From positions 1 to 57,683 of the forward strand of contig JADZAC010000044.1 of the NCBI GenBank assembly GCA_020852835.1: a stretch of DNA of 57,683 bases, given 5' to 3'. Below, in pieces: positions 42,907-52,289 of the stretch. Below the pieces are notes generated by a model that worked only from the letters and a program-made list of their open reading frames with translations, was not told the origin of the DNA and made no database searches. This DNA is from Flavobacteriales bacterium (GTDB lineage Bacteria > Bacteroidota > Bacteroidia > Flavobacteriales_F > PHOS-HE28). The translations under genes and the position numbers were made by a program. Each line of letters begins with the position of its first letter. The stretch's first letter is position 1.

Positions 42907-42914
42907 TATCTTCG
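42907..42914 (+). promoter_or_regulatory. -7 promoter box of the msrC gene
   Basis: TATCTTCG, 10 nt before the ATG at 42925. Confidence 0.5.
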
Positions 42915-42924
42915 CACCACTTCC

Positions 42925-43413
42925 ATGGCCGATCAGATCCTAGTACCTGCTTCTGCGATCCGCTCCGTCCGCTATCGCGCGCTGCTTCCCCAATTGCAGG
43001 CGCTGTTGCTCGGGGAGCAGGACCCGGTGGCTGCCATGGCCAACTGCAGCGCGGCGTTGCACCAAATGTTCCGCTGGCATTGGACCGGTTTTTACCGCGT
43101 AGCTGGGGACCAACTGGTGCTGGGGCCTTTTCAAGGGCCGGTGGCGTGCAACAGGATCCCCTACGGGAAGGGGGTTTGCGGCACGGCTTGGGCACAAGAC
43201 CGCACCTTGGTGGTGCCCGATGTGGAGGCCTTTCCCGGCCATATCGCCTGCAGCGCCGCCAGCCGCAGTGAGATCGTTGTTCCCTTGCACGGCCGCAGCG
43301 GAAAAGTTGCCGCAGTCCTGGATGTGGACAGCAGCCTGCCCGATGATTTTGGCCCGGAGGATGAACATGGGTTGGCCACCTTGTGCCAACTGATCGAGTC
43401 CTTGCTCCCATGA
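42925..43413 (+). CDS. msrC: Free methionine-(R)-sulfoxide reductase (GAF domain)
   Basis: A 162-residue single GAF-domain enzyme that reduces free methionine-R-sulfoxide. The family cysteines are visible in YGKGVCGTAW and in FPGHIACSAASRSEIVVP, the latter containing the catalytic Cys; FYRVAGDQLVLGPFQGPVAC contributes the third. Length is normal. The start is the ATG at 42925. Its stop overlaps the next ATG (ATGA), so the downstream lipoprotein gene is coupled to it. Confidence 0.93.
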   Translation: MADQILVPASAIRSVRYRALLPQLQALLLGEQDPVAAMANCSAALHQMFRWHWTGFYRVAGDQLVLGPFQGPVACNRIPYGKGVCGTAWAQDRTLVVPDVEAFPGHIACSAASRSEIVVPLHGRSGKVAAVLDVDSSLPDDFGPEDEHGLATLCQLIESLLP

Positions 43414-45014
43414 ACCGGGTTGTTGCGGCCGTGTGCATGGCCCTGTTCCTGTTCGCCTGCGCCCAAGTGCGCGAACCGCAGGGCGGGCCCAAGGACACCC
43501 GGCCGCCGGGCTTGGCCGGTGCCGAGCCGCCCAATGGCAGCACGGGTTTTTCCGGCAATACGATCGTGCTGCATTTCGATGAACGGGTGAAATTGGACCG
43601 GGTGCACGAAAAGCTCCTGGTATCCCCGCCGCTTGCAAAACCCCCGGTGGTGCAAGTGGCCAAGGGGACGGAGGTGATCATTGCCCTCCATGCGCCGTTG
43701 GCCGACAGCACCACCTATACCTTCAACATCGGCGAGGCCGTGCTCGACCTCAGCGAAGGCAATCCGGCCGCGGGCCTCACCTATGTGGCTTCCACTGGTC
43801 CCCACTTGGACAGCCTCACCCTGCAAGGCCGGGTGATCGAGGCCCGCAGCGGGAAACCTGCTGCCGATGTGCAAGTGATCCTTCAGGATGCCCGGGACAC
43901 GGGCGATGTGCGGACGGTGGCACCGAAGTATTTCACACGGACCAAGGCGGACGGCTCCTTCCTGCTCACCCACCTGCAGGCCGGCGCCATGAGGCTCTAC
44001 GCCCTGCGCGACCGCAACGGCAATTTCCGGTTCGACCTGCCTGCTGAAGAGGCCGCATTTCTCGCCGGCACGGTGGACCCGCGTGACACGCTGCCCCATC
44101 TGTTGCGGCTTTTCCAAGCCCTGCCGGACCAGCAAATGGTGCAGGGCAGCAAAGTGCTGCCCGAAAGGGGTTGGCAGTTGCTGTTTGCAAGGCCCGCCGG
44201 GGAGGTGGCGCTGCATTCGCTGGACCGATCCGGCGACAAGCTCCGGTGGTGGCCCGAATGGAATCCTTCCCGCGATACGCTGGTCATGTGGCCTTCGGAC
44301 ACGGCATGGCTCGCAGGGCAGCGTTTTGTGCTGCTGGAGGATGGCCGGGCCTTGGACACCCTTACCTACCACGTCAGCAGCCCCATGCCGTTCAATCTCG
44401 GGCTGGTGCTCAAGCAACATCCTGCCGGCAACAACACCTGGCAACTGGAAAGCACACGCCCGGTGTTATCCGTGGATACCGCCTTCGTCATGCTCCGTGC
44501 AGACACGGTGGTGATGCCTTGGGCCGTACATCCCGACAGCATCCATGGCCGCACTATTGGACTGGACCTGGCTCCGCAACGGGAGAGATCCTTGGAGCTG
44601 ACACTCTTCCCCAAGGCCGTTACTGCGCTCATGGGCGGCACCAACGATACCACCAAGCTCACCCTGGGTGCAACCGATCCCCGTGCCCTGGGCAAGCTAA
44701 AAGTGCTCCTGGAAGTGGACAGTGGCTTGACCGCCCACGGCCCCTTTGTGCTCCAACTCACTGCGGGCCAAGGGAGGGTGGTAAGGGAAGCGCACCCCGC
44801 TGCATTGCCTGCCGAAGTGGTGTGGGAACAACTGGTGCCGGGCAGTTATGAGGTACAGTTGATCGAAGACCGCGATGGTGACGGCCGATGGAGCACCGGT
44901 TCCTACCCGGCCGGGAAACAGCCGGAGCGGGTGTTCCTTGACCCTGACCCCGTGCAGATCCGGGCCGGTTGGTCCGTAAAGCGGGCCTGGAGCTTGGCGA
45001 ACTTCCAGAAATAA
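43410..45014 (+). CDS. Ig-like-domain lipoprotein
   Basis: A 534-residue exported lipoprotein with the lipobox LFLFAC (acylated Cys at residue 16), a following QGGPKDTRPP segment common in this Bacteroidota family, and a bacterial Ig-like (Big_5 type) domain (TGFSGNTIVLHFDERVKLD ... TYTFNIGEAVLD). A carboxypeptidase-regulatory-like fold (LQGRVIEARSGKPAADVQVILQD) follows. The C-terminal part holds a DRDGDGRWSTG metal-binding-like loop. The function is unknown; its family is often encoded near envelope genes. It overlaps msrC by 4 nt. Confidence 0.85.
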   Translation: MNRVVAAVCMALFLFACAQVREPQGGPKDTRPPGLAGAEPPNGSTGFSGNTIVLHFDERVKLDRVHEKLLVSPPLAKPPVVQVAKGTEVIIALHAPLADSTTYTFNIGEAVLDLSEGNPAAGLTYVASTGPHLDSLTLQGRVIEARSGKPAADVQVILQDARDTGDVRTVAPKYFTRTKADGSFLLTHLQAGAMRLYALRDRNGNFRFDLPAEEAAFLAGTVDPRDTLPHLLRLFQALPDQQMVQGSKVLPERGWQLLFARPAGEVALHSLDRSGDKLRWWPEWNPSRDTLVMWPSDTAWLAGQRFVLLEDGRALDTLTYHVSSPMPFNLGLVLKQHPAGNNTWQLESTRPVLSVDTAFVMLRADTVVMPWAVHPDSIHGRTIGLDLAPQRERSLELTLFPKAVTALMGGTNDTTKLTLGATDPRALGKLKVLLEVDSGLTAHGPFVLQLTAGQGRVVREAHPAALPAEVVWEQLVPGSYEVQLIEDRDGDGRWSTGSYPAGKQPERVFLDPDPVQIRAGWSVKRAWSLANFQK

Positions 45015-45253
45015 GCCTTCGTCGAAGCTTTTTGCCGGGCTGGTTTCTTGGCCTGCTGGGATCAAATCACTTGAAACACAGGCGGGTTGCGCCGATGGCA
45101 AGGAATTTGCCGGTGCCGGGGGCAACCACCCCCATGGGCTCAACGTCTTTTCGTCGAATAAATTCGCCCATTCATCGAAAGCAACCTTCTCCTTATCGGC
45201 GCGTATCAAGGTCGCGTTGGAATGAAGGTCTCCACCATGCGAATGCCCACTGT

Positions 45254-48200
45254 ATGCGCCATTGGATAAGCGTGTTCATGCTTTTCTCCGCTATGCTGGC
45301 GGGGGCCCAGCCGGTGCCATTGGATACGCGCGGGCGCGAGTTTTGGCTGGGGTTCATGCAGAATGCCTCCGGTACCCAGCAGCTCTCGGTGAAGATCGCC
45401 GCAGGACAGGCCACCACGGGAACGGTAAGCGTGCCCTTGGCCGGTTGGAGCACCCCTTTCAGCGTGGCCGCCAACGGCGTCACCACCGTCGTGATCCCCA
45501 ACCTGTACGAGGCTACCGGCTCGGAGAGCGTACTGGACCGGGGCGTGCACATCACCGCAGTCGATCCGGTCACGGTTACGGCGGTCAACTACCAGAACCA
45601 AACCACCGATGCCGCACAGGTGCTGCCCGTGCCGGGCTTGGGCACCAGCTACCGCGTGGATGCGCTGCCAGGCACCTCCACGGCTTTCCAGAACGGGCAA
45701 TACATCTTCCGCAGCGAGTTCCTGATCGTGGCCACCGAGGATGGAACGGAGGTGAGCATCACTCCGACAACCGCCACCACCGCTGGCAACGCCCCGGGCG
45801 TGCCGTTCACCGTTCAGCTCAACGCCGGCCAGGTCTACCAAGTGCAGGCCCTCAGCGGCCTCACCGACTTTACCGGTACCTTGGTCACCGGCACGGACCA
45901 AAGCGGCCCGTGCCGGCCGTTCGCCGTTTTTGGCGGCAGCATGTGCGCGGTGATGAACTGCGCCGCCTGCGACCATGTGAATGAACAGATGGCCCCACTG
46001 AACACCTGGGGCACCTCCTTCCACACCGTGCCCTTGGGCAATATGGCCGCTTGGGGCTTCCGGGTGCTGGCCAACGAGAACAATACGGCCGTGACCATTG
46101 ATGGAGGAGCGCCGATCATCTTGGGGGCCGGCGGCATCCATGTGGTGCCCAGCACCAACCAGCCGGCTTGCATCACCAGCGACAAGCCCGTCAGTGTAGC
46201 CCAGTTCATGGTAGGGGCCACCTGTGCAGGCACGGGCGACCCTTCGTTGCTGCTGCTCACTGCCGATGAGCGCTTGAGCACTGCGGCCGCGTTCACCACC
46301 CTGTTCTCCACACAGGTCAGCATCGCCCATTATGTCAGCGTGGTCACCCCAACATCCGCCATTGCACAACTGCTGCTGGACGGAGTGCCGGTTGCACCAG
46401 CATCCTTCAGCACCTACGCCGGTTGCGCGGGTTTGTCCTATGTGAAGGTGCCGGTGCCGGCAGGCAGCCACCAGCTCGCATCCAGCACCGGCTTTCTGGC
46501 TTACGCCTATGGGTTGGCATCGGGGGAGAGCTACCTCTATCCCTTGGCCAACACGATGACGGTGCCTGATCCGCAAGATTCGGTGATCTGTTCTTCCAGC
46601 CCGGTCACCCTCACCTCGCCGATCACATTGGCCAATGCCGAGTGGACCATGGCCAGTGATCCAGGCACCGTGTTGGCCACGGGCAACAGCTTCACCTTCA
46701 CGCCCGACCATAATGATGTGTACCGGGTGGAGGGTGAGATCCTGCCCAGCGGTTGCACGCAGTTTTTTGAGTTCCAAGTGGGCCTGCCCGTGCAGCCGCA
46801 ACTGAGTTTGACGGCCAACGCCGCCCCGGGCGCCACCGTTTGCCAGTACAGCCCGGTGCAACTCGGTACCGGTGCGGCCCCCGATCCGGCTTGGTTCAAC
46901 CTGAGCTGGAGCCCCTCCGCAGAGATCTCCGACCCCACCATTCCGAATCCTGTTGCCTACCCCAGCCAAACCACTTGGTACAAGTTGCACGTTACCAGCC
47001 CTGTTGGCTGCGGCAGCGCGCTTGACAGCGTGCTGGTCCAGGTCCAAGCCAGCAACATCTTCGGGGTGCGCACCTCCGTGGCCGACGATTCCATCTGCTC
47101 AGGCAACACCACCTCGTTGCTGGCGGAAGTGGAGCGCGTGCTGTACGCGGATGCATTTGAGGTGGCTCCTGCCGCCTGGTGGGCCTCCGTGCAAGGGGCC
47201 TCCGCCAGCGCCGCCTGCGGCTCGATCACCGGCTCCGCCCTGTATTTCAACGGTGCCGGCATCCGCAGTGCCTCCACGCCGTCCATGTCCATTACCACCG
47301 GCGGCGTAGCCCATTTTGCCCTCAAGATCGCCGCTGGCGCAGCACCCTGTGATGATGCCGAACCGGGTGAAGATGTGGTGCTTGAGTACAGTACCGATGG
47401 TGCAACTTGGCTGGTGCTCGCCACCTTCAATGAGGCTGCCTATCCGGCCATTGCCCAGCTGAACGTTCCCATCCCGGCGCTTGGTGCACCCGGCAACACG
47501 CTGCGCTTACGCTGGCGGCAGCCGCTGCATTCCGGGGCCGGCCAGGACAACTGGATCTTGGACAATGTGCTGATCACCCGCTATGAGACCGCCTCGCCGG
47601 TGATGTGGATGCCGGCCACCGGCTTGGACAACCCCACCAGTGCGGCACCTGTGGCCACTCCGGCCGTCGATACCTGGTACAAGGCCATGGTGACCAATTC
47701 TTCGGGCTGCGTGTACTTGGATTCGGTGCTGGTGAGGGTGGCCCCTGCTTTTGCCGTAGTGCCGATGAACGATACGCTGCGCTGCGGGCCTGGAGGCGTA
47801 CAGCTTTCGGCCCAGGCCACCTCCGGCTCAGGGCTTGCGTGGTCCTGGGCACCGGCAACGGGCCTGAGCAACACGGCGGTGCACGATCCCATGGCAACTC
47901 CGGCTACCACCACGAGCTATACCGTGACCGCAGCAAATTCATGGGGGTGCACCGCCACCGAGCAGCTCACGGTGGCAGTGAGCCAGTTGAGCGCAGTGAA
48001 TGCCTCGGCCACGGACTTGAACCTCTGCCACGGCGAGACCGTGGGCTTGTCAGCGCTGGTTTCCTCCTCGGGCGCATACAGCCTGGCCTGGTCGCCCGCC
48101 AGCGCGGTGGCCTCGCCCATGGCGGCCACCACCACGGCCACGCCCCCGGGCAGCACCAACTTCGTGTGCACGGCAACGGATGCGGCCACGGGCTGCCAGC

Positions 48201-50230
48201 TCAGTGCCGCAGTTGCCGTGGCGGTAAGCCCCGCCTATGCTCTGGACCTGATGCCCGACACCACCGTGTGTTCCGCATTGGGCATGCAGTTGCAAGCGGC
48301 CCACAACGTGCCGGCCCCCTACCAGGCCGCATGGAGCCCCGCAGCCAACCTCAATGCCGCGAACATCCTGCAGCCTACCATCCTGGTGGATGCCTCCGCC
48401 ACCTACGTGCTTACCCTGACCGATGCGGCCGGGTGCACCACCACGGATTCCACCCAGGTTACCGTGGCCTTCGAAAACCTGGAAACCCCGGTGAGCCTCT
48501 CCGCCTGCCAAGGCGAAACACTGGTGCTGGACGCCGGTTTTCCGGGTTCCACCTACCAGTGGAACAACAATGCCTCCTCGCAAACCATTGCCGTCAGCCA
48601 ATCGGGGCAGTACACCGTGACCATTACCGATGTGCAGGCCTGCCAGGTGATCAAAACCTTCAACGCCTTCTTCCATGCCCTGCCCGTGGTCAACTTGGGC
48701 CCCGACCTTGCCCTCTGCGGGCAAAACGCCCAGGTGCTCGATGCGGGCAATGCCGGCAATGCGGTTGTTTGGAACACGGGGTCCACGGCCCACCAACTAT
48801 CCGTGAGCGCCACAGGCACCTACACCGCAACGGTCACCACCACCCAGGGATGCCAAGCCTCCGATGCCGTGCAGGTGGTGTTCAACGCGCTGCCTGTTGA
48901 TGCGTTGCAGGATGTGACCTTGTGCATGGACCAGCCGGCGGGCCTGGATGCGGGCAACCCCGGCAGCACCTACTTGTGGAACACCGGCGAAACGGCACAA
49001 TCCATCACTCCGGCGGGCACCGGCACTTACACGGTTACCGTGACCACCGCACAGCAGTGCAGCGCCACCTTCGATGCACAAGTCACCCTGATGCCGTTGG
49101 TGCAGGTGGACCTCGGCCCCGATCAGGTGCTGTGCGACGGCCAGCAGGCCGTACTGGACCCCGGCGCCTTGGCGGCCACCCTGCTGTGGAGCACCGGCAC
49201 CACCGCGCCAACGCTGGCCGTGGATGTAAGCGGAACCTACAGCCTTGCCGCCACCAACGGCTACTGCGCGGACAGCGATACGGTGAACGTGCTCTTCCAC
49301 CCGTCGCCGGTGAACACGCTGGCCGACCAGACCGCCTGCATCGGGCAATCCATCACCTTGGATGCCGGCAACGCCGGAGCCGCGTTTGTTTGGAGCGATG
49401 GCAGCAGCAACCAGTCGATCACGGTCACCGCCGCAGCTACGTATTCGGTGCTGGTCACCAACGCCCAAGGTTGCACGGCGACCTTCTCCGCCGAGGCGAG
49501 CTTCGTGCCGCGGCCCGTGGTGGACCTGGGTGCGGATACCGTGCTCTGCTCCGGCCAGCAGTTATGGCTGGATGCGGGCAACCCCGGCAATGCCTGCACC
49601 TGGAGCACGGGCTCCACGGCACAATCCGTTGCGGTGGCCCATGGCGGCACATTCTGGGTGGCCGTGGACAACGGCTACTGCAGTGCCGCGGATTCGGTGC
49701 TGGTCATCTTCAATCCGTCGCCATCGCCCATGCCCGCCCACCAATTCTTCACCTGTCTGGACGACGATCCGCACTTCGTGGAGATCGATGCCGGCAATCC
49801 GGGGAGCACTTACTGGTGGGATGACGGCCAGCTGAGCCGGGTGATCCGTGCGGGCGCTTACGGTTGGCGCCAGGTCACCATTACCAACGCGTTCGGTTGT
49901 TCCCTTGTGGACAGTGCCCTGGTGAGCGAGTTCTGTACGCCCACGATCTTCATCCCCAACACCTTCACCCCCAACGGTGATGGCCGCAACGACCTGTGGC
50001 TGGTTTCGGGCTACAACATCGCCCAGTTCGACCTGCGCGTGTTCGACCGCTGGGGCGAAGAGATCTTTCATGCCACGGACGCGGGCCAAGGATGGGATGG
50101 AACGGTGAACGGGCAGCCGGTGCCCAACGAGGTATACGTGTTCCACGTGGTGTACCGCCTGCAGGAAGAGAGCGGCGGCAAGCTCGGCTTTGAGCAGACC
50201 CGCACGGGCCACGTGCAAGTGCTCCGGTAA
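45254..50230 (+). CDS. Giant T9SS-exported protein: IgGFc-binding-like domain, Ig-like repeats, gliding-type C-terminus
   Basis: A 1658-residue surface protein. A signal peptide (WISVFMLFSAMLAGAQP) precedes an IgGFc-binding-like domain of about 400 residues (DTRGREFWLGFMQN; FLIVATEDGTEVSITP; CDHVNEQMAPLNTWG). The centre contains a jelly-roll-like insert (YADAFEVAPAAWWASVQG) and mixed PKD/Ig-like modules. At least six close copies of a ~75-residue unit follow, with the pattern Cys...LDAGNPG..Y.W.TG...QSI.V...GTYTVTVT. The type B gliding-motility-associated C-terminal domain (IFIPNTFTPNGDGRNDLW) ends it. It is probably an adhesin or surface filament. The ATG at 45254 opens the signal peptide; upstream in-frame codons look non-coding. 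No clear -7 box was seen. Confidence 0.9.
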   Translation: MRHWISVFMLFSAMLAGAQPVPLDTRGREFWLGFMQNASGTQQLSVKIAAGQATTGTVSVPLAGWSTPFSVAANGVTTVVIPNLYEATGSESVLDRGVHITAVDPVTVTAVNYQNQTTDAAQVLPVPGLGTSYRVDALPGTSTAFQNGQYIFRSEFLIVATEDGTEVSITPTTATTAGNAPGVPFTVQLNAGQVYQVQALSGLTDFTGTLVTGTDQSGPCRPFAVFGGSMCAVMNCAACDHVNEQMAPLNTWGTSFHTVPLGNMAAWGFRVLANENNTAVTIDGGAPIILGAGGIHVVPSTNQPACITSDKPVSVAQFMVGATCAGTGDPSLLLLTADERLSTAAAFTTLFSTQVSIAHYVSVVTPTSAIAQLLLDGVPVAPASFSTYAGCAGLSYVKVPVPAGSHQLASSTGFLAYAYGLASGESYLYPLANTMTVPDPQDSVICSSSPVTLTSPITLANAEWTMASDPGTVLATGNSFTFTPDHNDVYRVEGEILPSGCTQFFEFQVGLPVQPQLSLTANAAPGATVCQYSPVQLGTGAAPDPAWFNLSWSPSAEISDPTIPNPVAYPSQTTWYKLHVTSPVGCGSALDSVLVQVQASNIFGVRTSVADDSICSGNTTSLLAEVERVLYADAFEVAPAAWWASVQGASASAACGSITGSALYFNGAGIRSASTPSMSITTGGVAHFALKIAAGAAPCDDAEPGEDVVLEYSTDGATWLVLATFNEAAYPAIAQLNVPIPALGAPGNTLRLRWRQPLHSGAGQDNWILDNVLITRYETASPVMWMPATGLDNPTSAAPVATPAVDTWYKAMVTNSSGCVYLDSVLVRVAPAFAVVPMNDTLRCGPGGVQLSAQATSGSGLAWSWAPATGLSNTAVHDPMATPATTTSYTVTAANSWGCTATEQLTVAVSQLSAVNASATDLNLCHGETVGLSALVSSSGAYSLAWSPASAVASPMAATTTATPPGSTNFVCTATDAATGCQLSAAVAVAVSPAYALDLMPDTTVCSALGMQLQAAHNVPAPYQAAWSPAANLNAANILQPTILVDASATYVLTLTDAAGCTTTDSTQVTVAFENLETPVSLSACQGETLVLDAGFPGSTYQWNNNASSQTIAVSQSGQYTVTITDVQACQVIKTFNAFFHALPVVNLGPDLALCGQNAQVLDAGNAGNAVVWNTGSTAHQLSVSATGTYTATVTTTQGCQASDAVQVVFNALPVDALQDVTLCMDQPAGLDAGNPGSTYLWNTGETAQSITPAGTGTYTVTVTTAQQCSATFDAQVTLMPLVQVDLGPDQVLCDGQQAVLDPGALAATLLWSTGTTAPTLAVDVSGTYSLAATNGYCADSDTVNVLFHPSPVNTLADQTACIGQSITLDAGNAGAAFVWSDGSSNQSITVTAAATYSVLVTNAQGCTATFSAEASFVPRPVVDLGADTVLCSGQQLWLDAGNPGNACTWSTGSTAQSVAVAHGGTFWVAVDNGYCSAADSVLVIFNPSPSPMPAHQFFTCLDDDPHFVEIDAGNPGSTYWWDDGQLSRVIRAGAYGWRQVTITNAFGCSLVDSALVSEFCTPTIFIPNTFTPNGDGRNDLWLVSGYNIAQFDLRVFDRWGEEIFHATDAGQGWDGTVNGQPVPNEVYVFHVVYRLQEESGGKLGFEQTRTGHVQVLR

Positions 50231-50235
50231 CGTGC

Positions 50236-51006
50236 TCACTCCAGGGTGAAGCGGTCGGCCTCCATGGCCACCGGGAATTTCGCCCGGAAATCCTCCAATG
50301 GCGCGCGCCCCAGCACGCCGGATGCCATGCCTTGGTCCGGGAGTACGGCGGTCACCTCACCCTTGGGGCTCACCAGGGCCGATCCACCGCTGTAGTGGAT
50401 GCCTTTGCCGTCCATGCCCACCCGGTTCACGCCCACCACGTAGCTCTGGTTTTCGATGGCACGGGCAATGAGCAGCTGGTTCCATGCATACACCCGTGCC
50501 TCGGGCCAGTTGGCCACGTACAGGATGGCATCATAGTCGCCGCGGTTGCGCGCGAACACGGGGAAGCGCAGGTCGAAGCAGATCTGCAGCAACAGGCGCC
50601 AGCCGCGCCAGTTCACCACCACCCGCTCAGTTCCCGCCCGAAAATGGCTGGTTTCCTCCGCGAACCGGAAGAGGTGCCGCTTGTCGTAGCACGTCACCTG
50701 TCCGCCGGGTTCCACGAAGAGGCCCCGGTTGAAGCAATGCCCGCCCTCGCTGATGATGGCGCTGCCGTACAGCGCGGCATCCAGCGTGCGGGCCTGTTCC
50801 CGCATCCAGGCCACGGTGGGGCCGTCCATGCTCTCGGCCAGCTCCCGGCTGCGCATGCTGAAGCCCGTGGTGAACATCTCCGGCAGCACCACCAGGTCGG
50901 TGGTGCCCTGCTTCCCTGCCAGCATGCCCGCGAACCGGTTCCGATTGGCCTGGCCATCCTCCCATTGGAGCATGGATTGCAGGAGCAGCACCCTTAGATC
51001 TTGCAT
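50236..51006 (-). CDS. Carbon-nitrogen hydrolase, probable omega-amidase (NIT2/YafV-type)
   Basis: A 256-residue cytosolic nitrilase-fold amidase with the catalytic triad Glu (LPEMFTTGF), Lys (YDKRHLF) and Cys (QICFDLRFP). The motifs resemble omega-amidases, which hydrolyse 2-oxoglutaramate or 2-oxosuccinamate to the oxo acid and ammonia. Context supports this: the preceding gene is a YbdL-type aminotransferase whose 3' end overlaps this gene's start by 13 nt. The start is the ATG at 51006. Confidence 0.9.
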   Translation of the reverse strand: MQDLRVLLLQSMLQWEDGQANRNRFAGMLAGKQGTTDLVVLPEMFTTGFSMRSRELAESMDGPTVAWMREQARTLDAALYGSAIISEGGHCFNRGLFVEPGGQVTCYDKRHLFRFAEETSHFRAGTERVVVNWRGWRLLLQICFDLRFPVFARNRGDYDAILYVANWPEARVYAWNQLLIARAIENQSYVVGVNRVGMDGKGIHYSGGSALVSPKGEVTAVLPDQGMASGVLGRAPLEDFRAKFPVAMEADRFTLE

Positions 51007-52136
51007 AGCTTCTCAATTGCCGCATCCAAGGTAGCATCCTGCTTGGCGAAGCAGAAGCGGAGCAGGCGCTGTTCCGGGGGCGGATCGTGGTAGAAGGGCG
51101 ACAATGGAATGGCGGCAACGCCGTGTTCGCGCGCCAAGCGTTGCGCGAACGGCAGGTCGTGCTCGTTGCTGATCGCACTGTAATCGGCAACTTGGAAATA
51201 GGAGCCCTCGCAGGGCAACAACTTGAAGCGTGATCGGCGCAGGCCTTCCGCGAAGTGGTCGCGCTTAGCCTGGAAGAAGGCAGCGACGCCGTTGTAGTTC
51301 GCCGGTTCCCGCAGATAGGCGGTAAGCGCATGCTGCACGGGCGTGTTCACGCTGAACACATTGAACTGGTGCACTTTTCGGAACTCGGCCATCAGCGCTT
51401 GCGGGGCCAGCACGTAACCCGCCTTCCAGCCGGTGGCGTGGAATACCTTGCCGAAGCTGAACACCACGAAGGCACGCTCGCGCAAGGCAGGGCAGTTGAT
51501 CGCCGAGGCATGCGGTTCCCCGTCGAACACCAGGTGCTCGTAGACTTCATCGCTCAGCAGCAGGATGTCCGTGCCATGCAGCAGGGCGGCGATGCGCTGC
51601 ATGTCCGCCTCGCGCAGGATGGTGCCCGCCGGGTTGTGCGGCGTGTTCACCACCAGCATGCGGGTACGCTTGGTGATCACGGCCTCCAAAGCATCGGCAT
51701 GGAACTTCATATCGCTGCCCAAGCGCACGTGCACCGGCTTCCCCCCGAAGAGCTCCACGGCCGGTGCATAACAATCGTACGCCGGGTCCACGATGATCAC
51801 CTCATCACCCGGGTGCACCACGGCCGCAACAATGGTGAAGATGGCCTGTGTGGCTCCCGCCGTCACGGTCACCTCCGTGTCCGCATCATAGCGGTAGGCA
51901 TACAGCCGTTCTGCTTTTTGGCCGATCGCTTCCCGGAGCGCCGGCAGGCCCGGCATGGGGGCGTACTGGTTGTGGCCGGCGCGCATGGCATCGTTGACCT
52001 GGGCGATCAGCGAGGCATCAACAGGAAAATCGGGAAAGCCCTGGCTGAGGTTGATGGCACCGCATTCCTGCGCCAGCTTGCTCATCACGCTGAAGATGGT
52101 GGTGCCCACCCTGGGCAGCTTGCTGGGGATCTGCAT
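50994..52136 (-). CDS. Methionine/glutamine aminotransferase, YbdL/KAT-type
   Basis: A 380-residue fold-type I PLP aminotransferase. NLSQGFPDFPVD, NQYAPMPGLPALREAIG and the PLP lysine in FSFGKVFHATGWKAGYV match methionine aminotransferase YbdL and glutamine transaminase K. It probably transaminates 4-methylthio-2-oxobutyrate or other 2-oxo acids with glutamine. The glutaramate product would be consumed by the omega-amidase encoded in the overlapping next gene (glutamine transaminase-omega-amidase pathway, methionine salvage). The ATG at 52136 follows a -7 box by 5 nt; the longer upstream frame has no family support. Confidence 0.92.
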   Translation of the reverse strand: MQIPSKLPRVGTTIFSVMSKLAQECGAINLSQGFPDFPVDASLIAQVNDAMRAGHNQYAPMPGLPALREAIGQKAERLYAYRYDADTEVTVTAGATQAIFTIVAAVVHPGDEVIIVDPAYDCYAPAVELFGGKPVHVRLGSDMKFHADALEAVITKRTRMLVVNTPHNPAGTILREADMQRIAALLHGTDILLLSDEVYEHLVFDGEPHASAINCPALRERAFVVFSFGKVFHATGWKAGYVLAPQALMAEFRKVHQFNVFSVNTPVQHALTAYLREPANYNGVAAFFQAKRDHFAEGLRRSRFKLLPCEGSYFQVADYSAISNEHDLPFAQRLAREHGVAAIPLSPFYHDPPPEQRLLRFCFAKQDATLDAAIEKLCKI

Positions 52137-52141
52137 GCGGC

Positions 52142-52149
52142 CGAAGCTA
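52142..52149 (-). promoter_or_regulatory. -7 promoter box of the aminotransferase gene
   Basis: TAGCTTCG on the minus strand, 5 nt before the ATG at 52136. Confidence 0.5.
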
Positions 52150-52289
52150 CGGATCGCCACTGGCTGATCCGTGCGCTGCGGTAACCAAGGTTGTACGAGC
52201 GGGCGCTGCCTAGCGGCACGCGGGCCCCACAGGGGCTGCCCGGCCATGTTGGCGAAAACGTTCACAGGGCCGAAAGGCCGGGCAACCGC

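Noticed and set aside
45014-45040. Terminator after the Ig-like lipoprotein gene (CTTCG..CGAAG followed by five T)
   Set aside because: The complementary segments leave no room for a stable loop; too weak to list.
45015-45253. Possible riboswitch before the giant T9SS gene (GGGGG/CCCCC hairpin at 45118-45133)
   Set aside because: A single short hairpin without a recognisable class signature or terminator; not enough to call.
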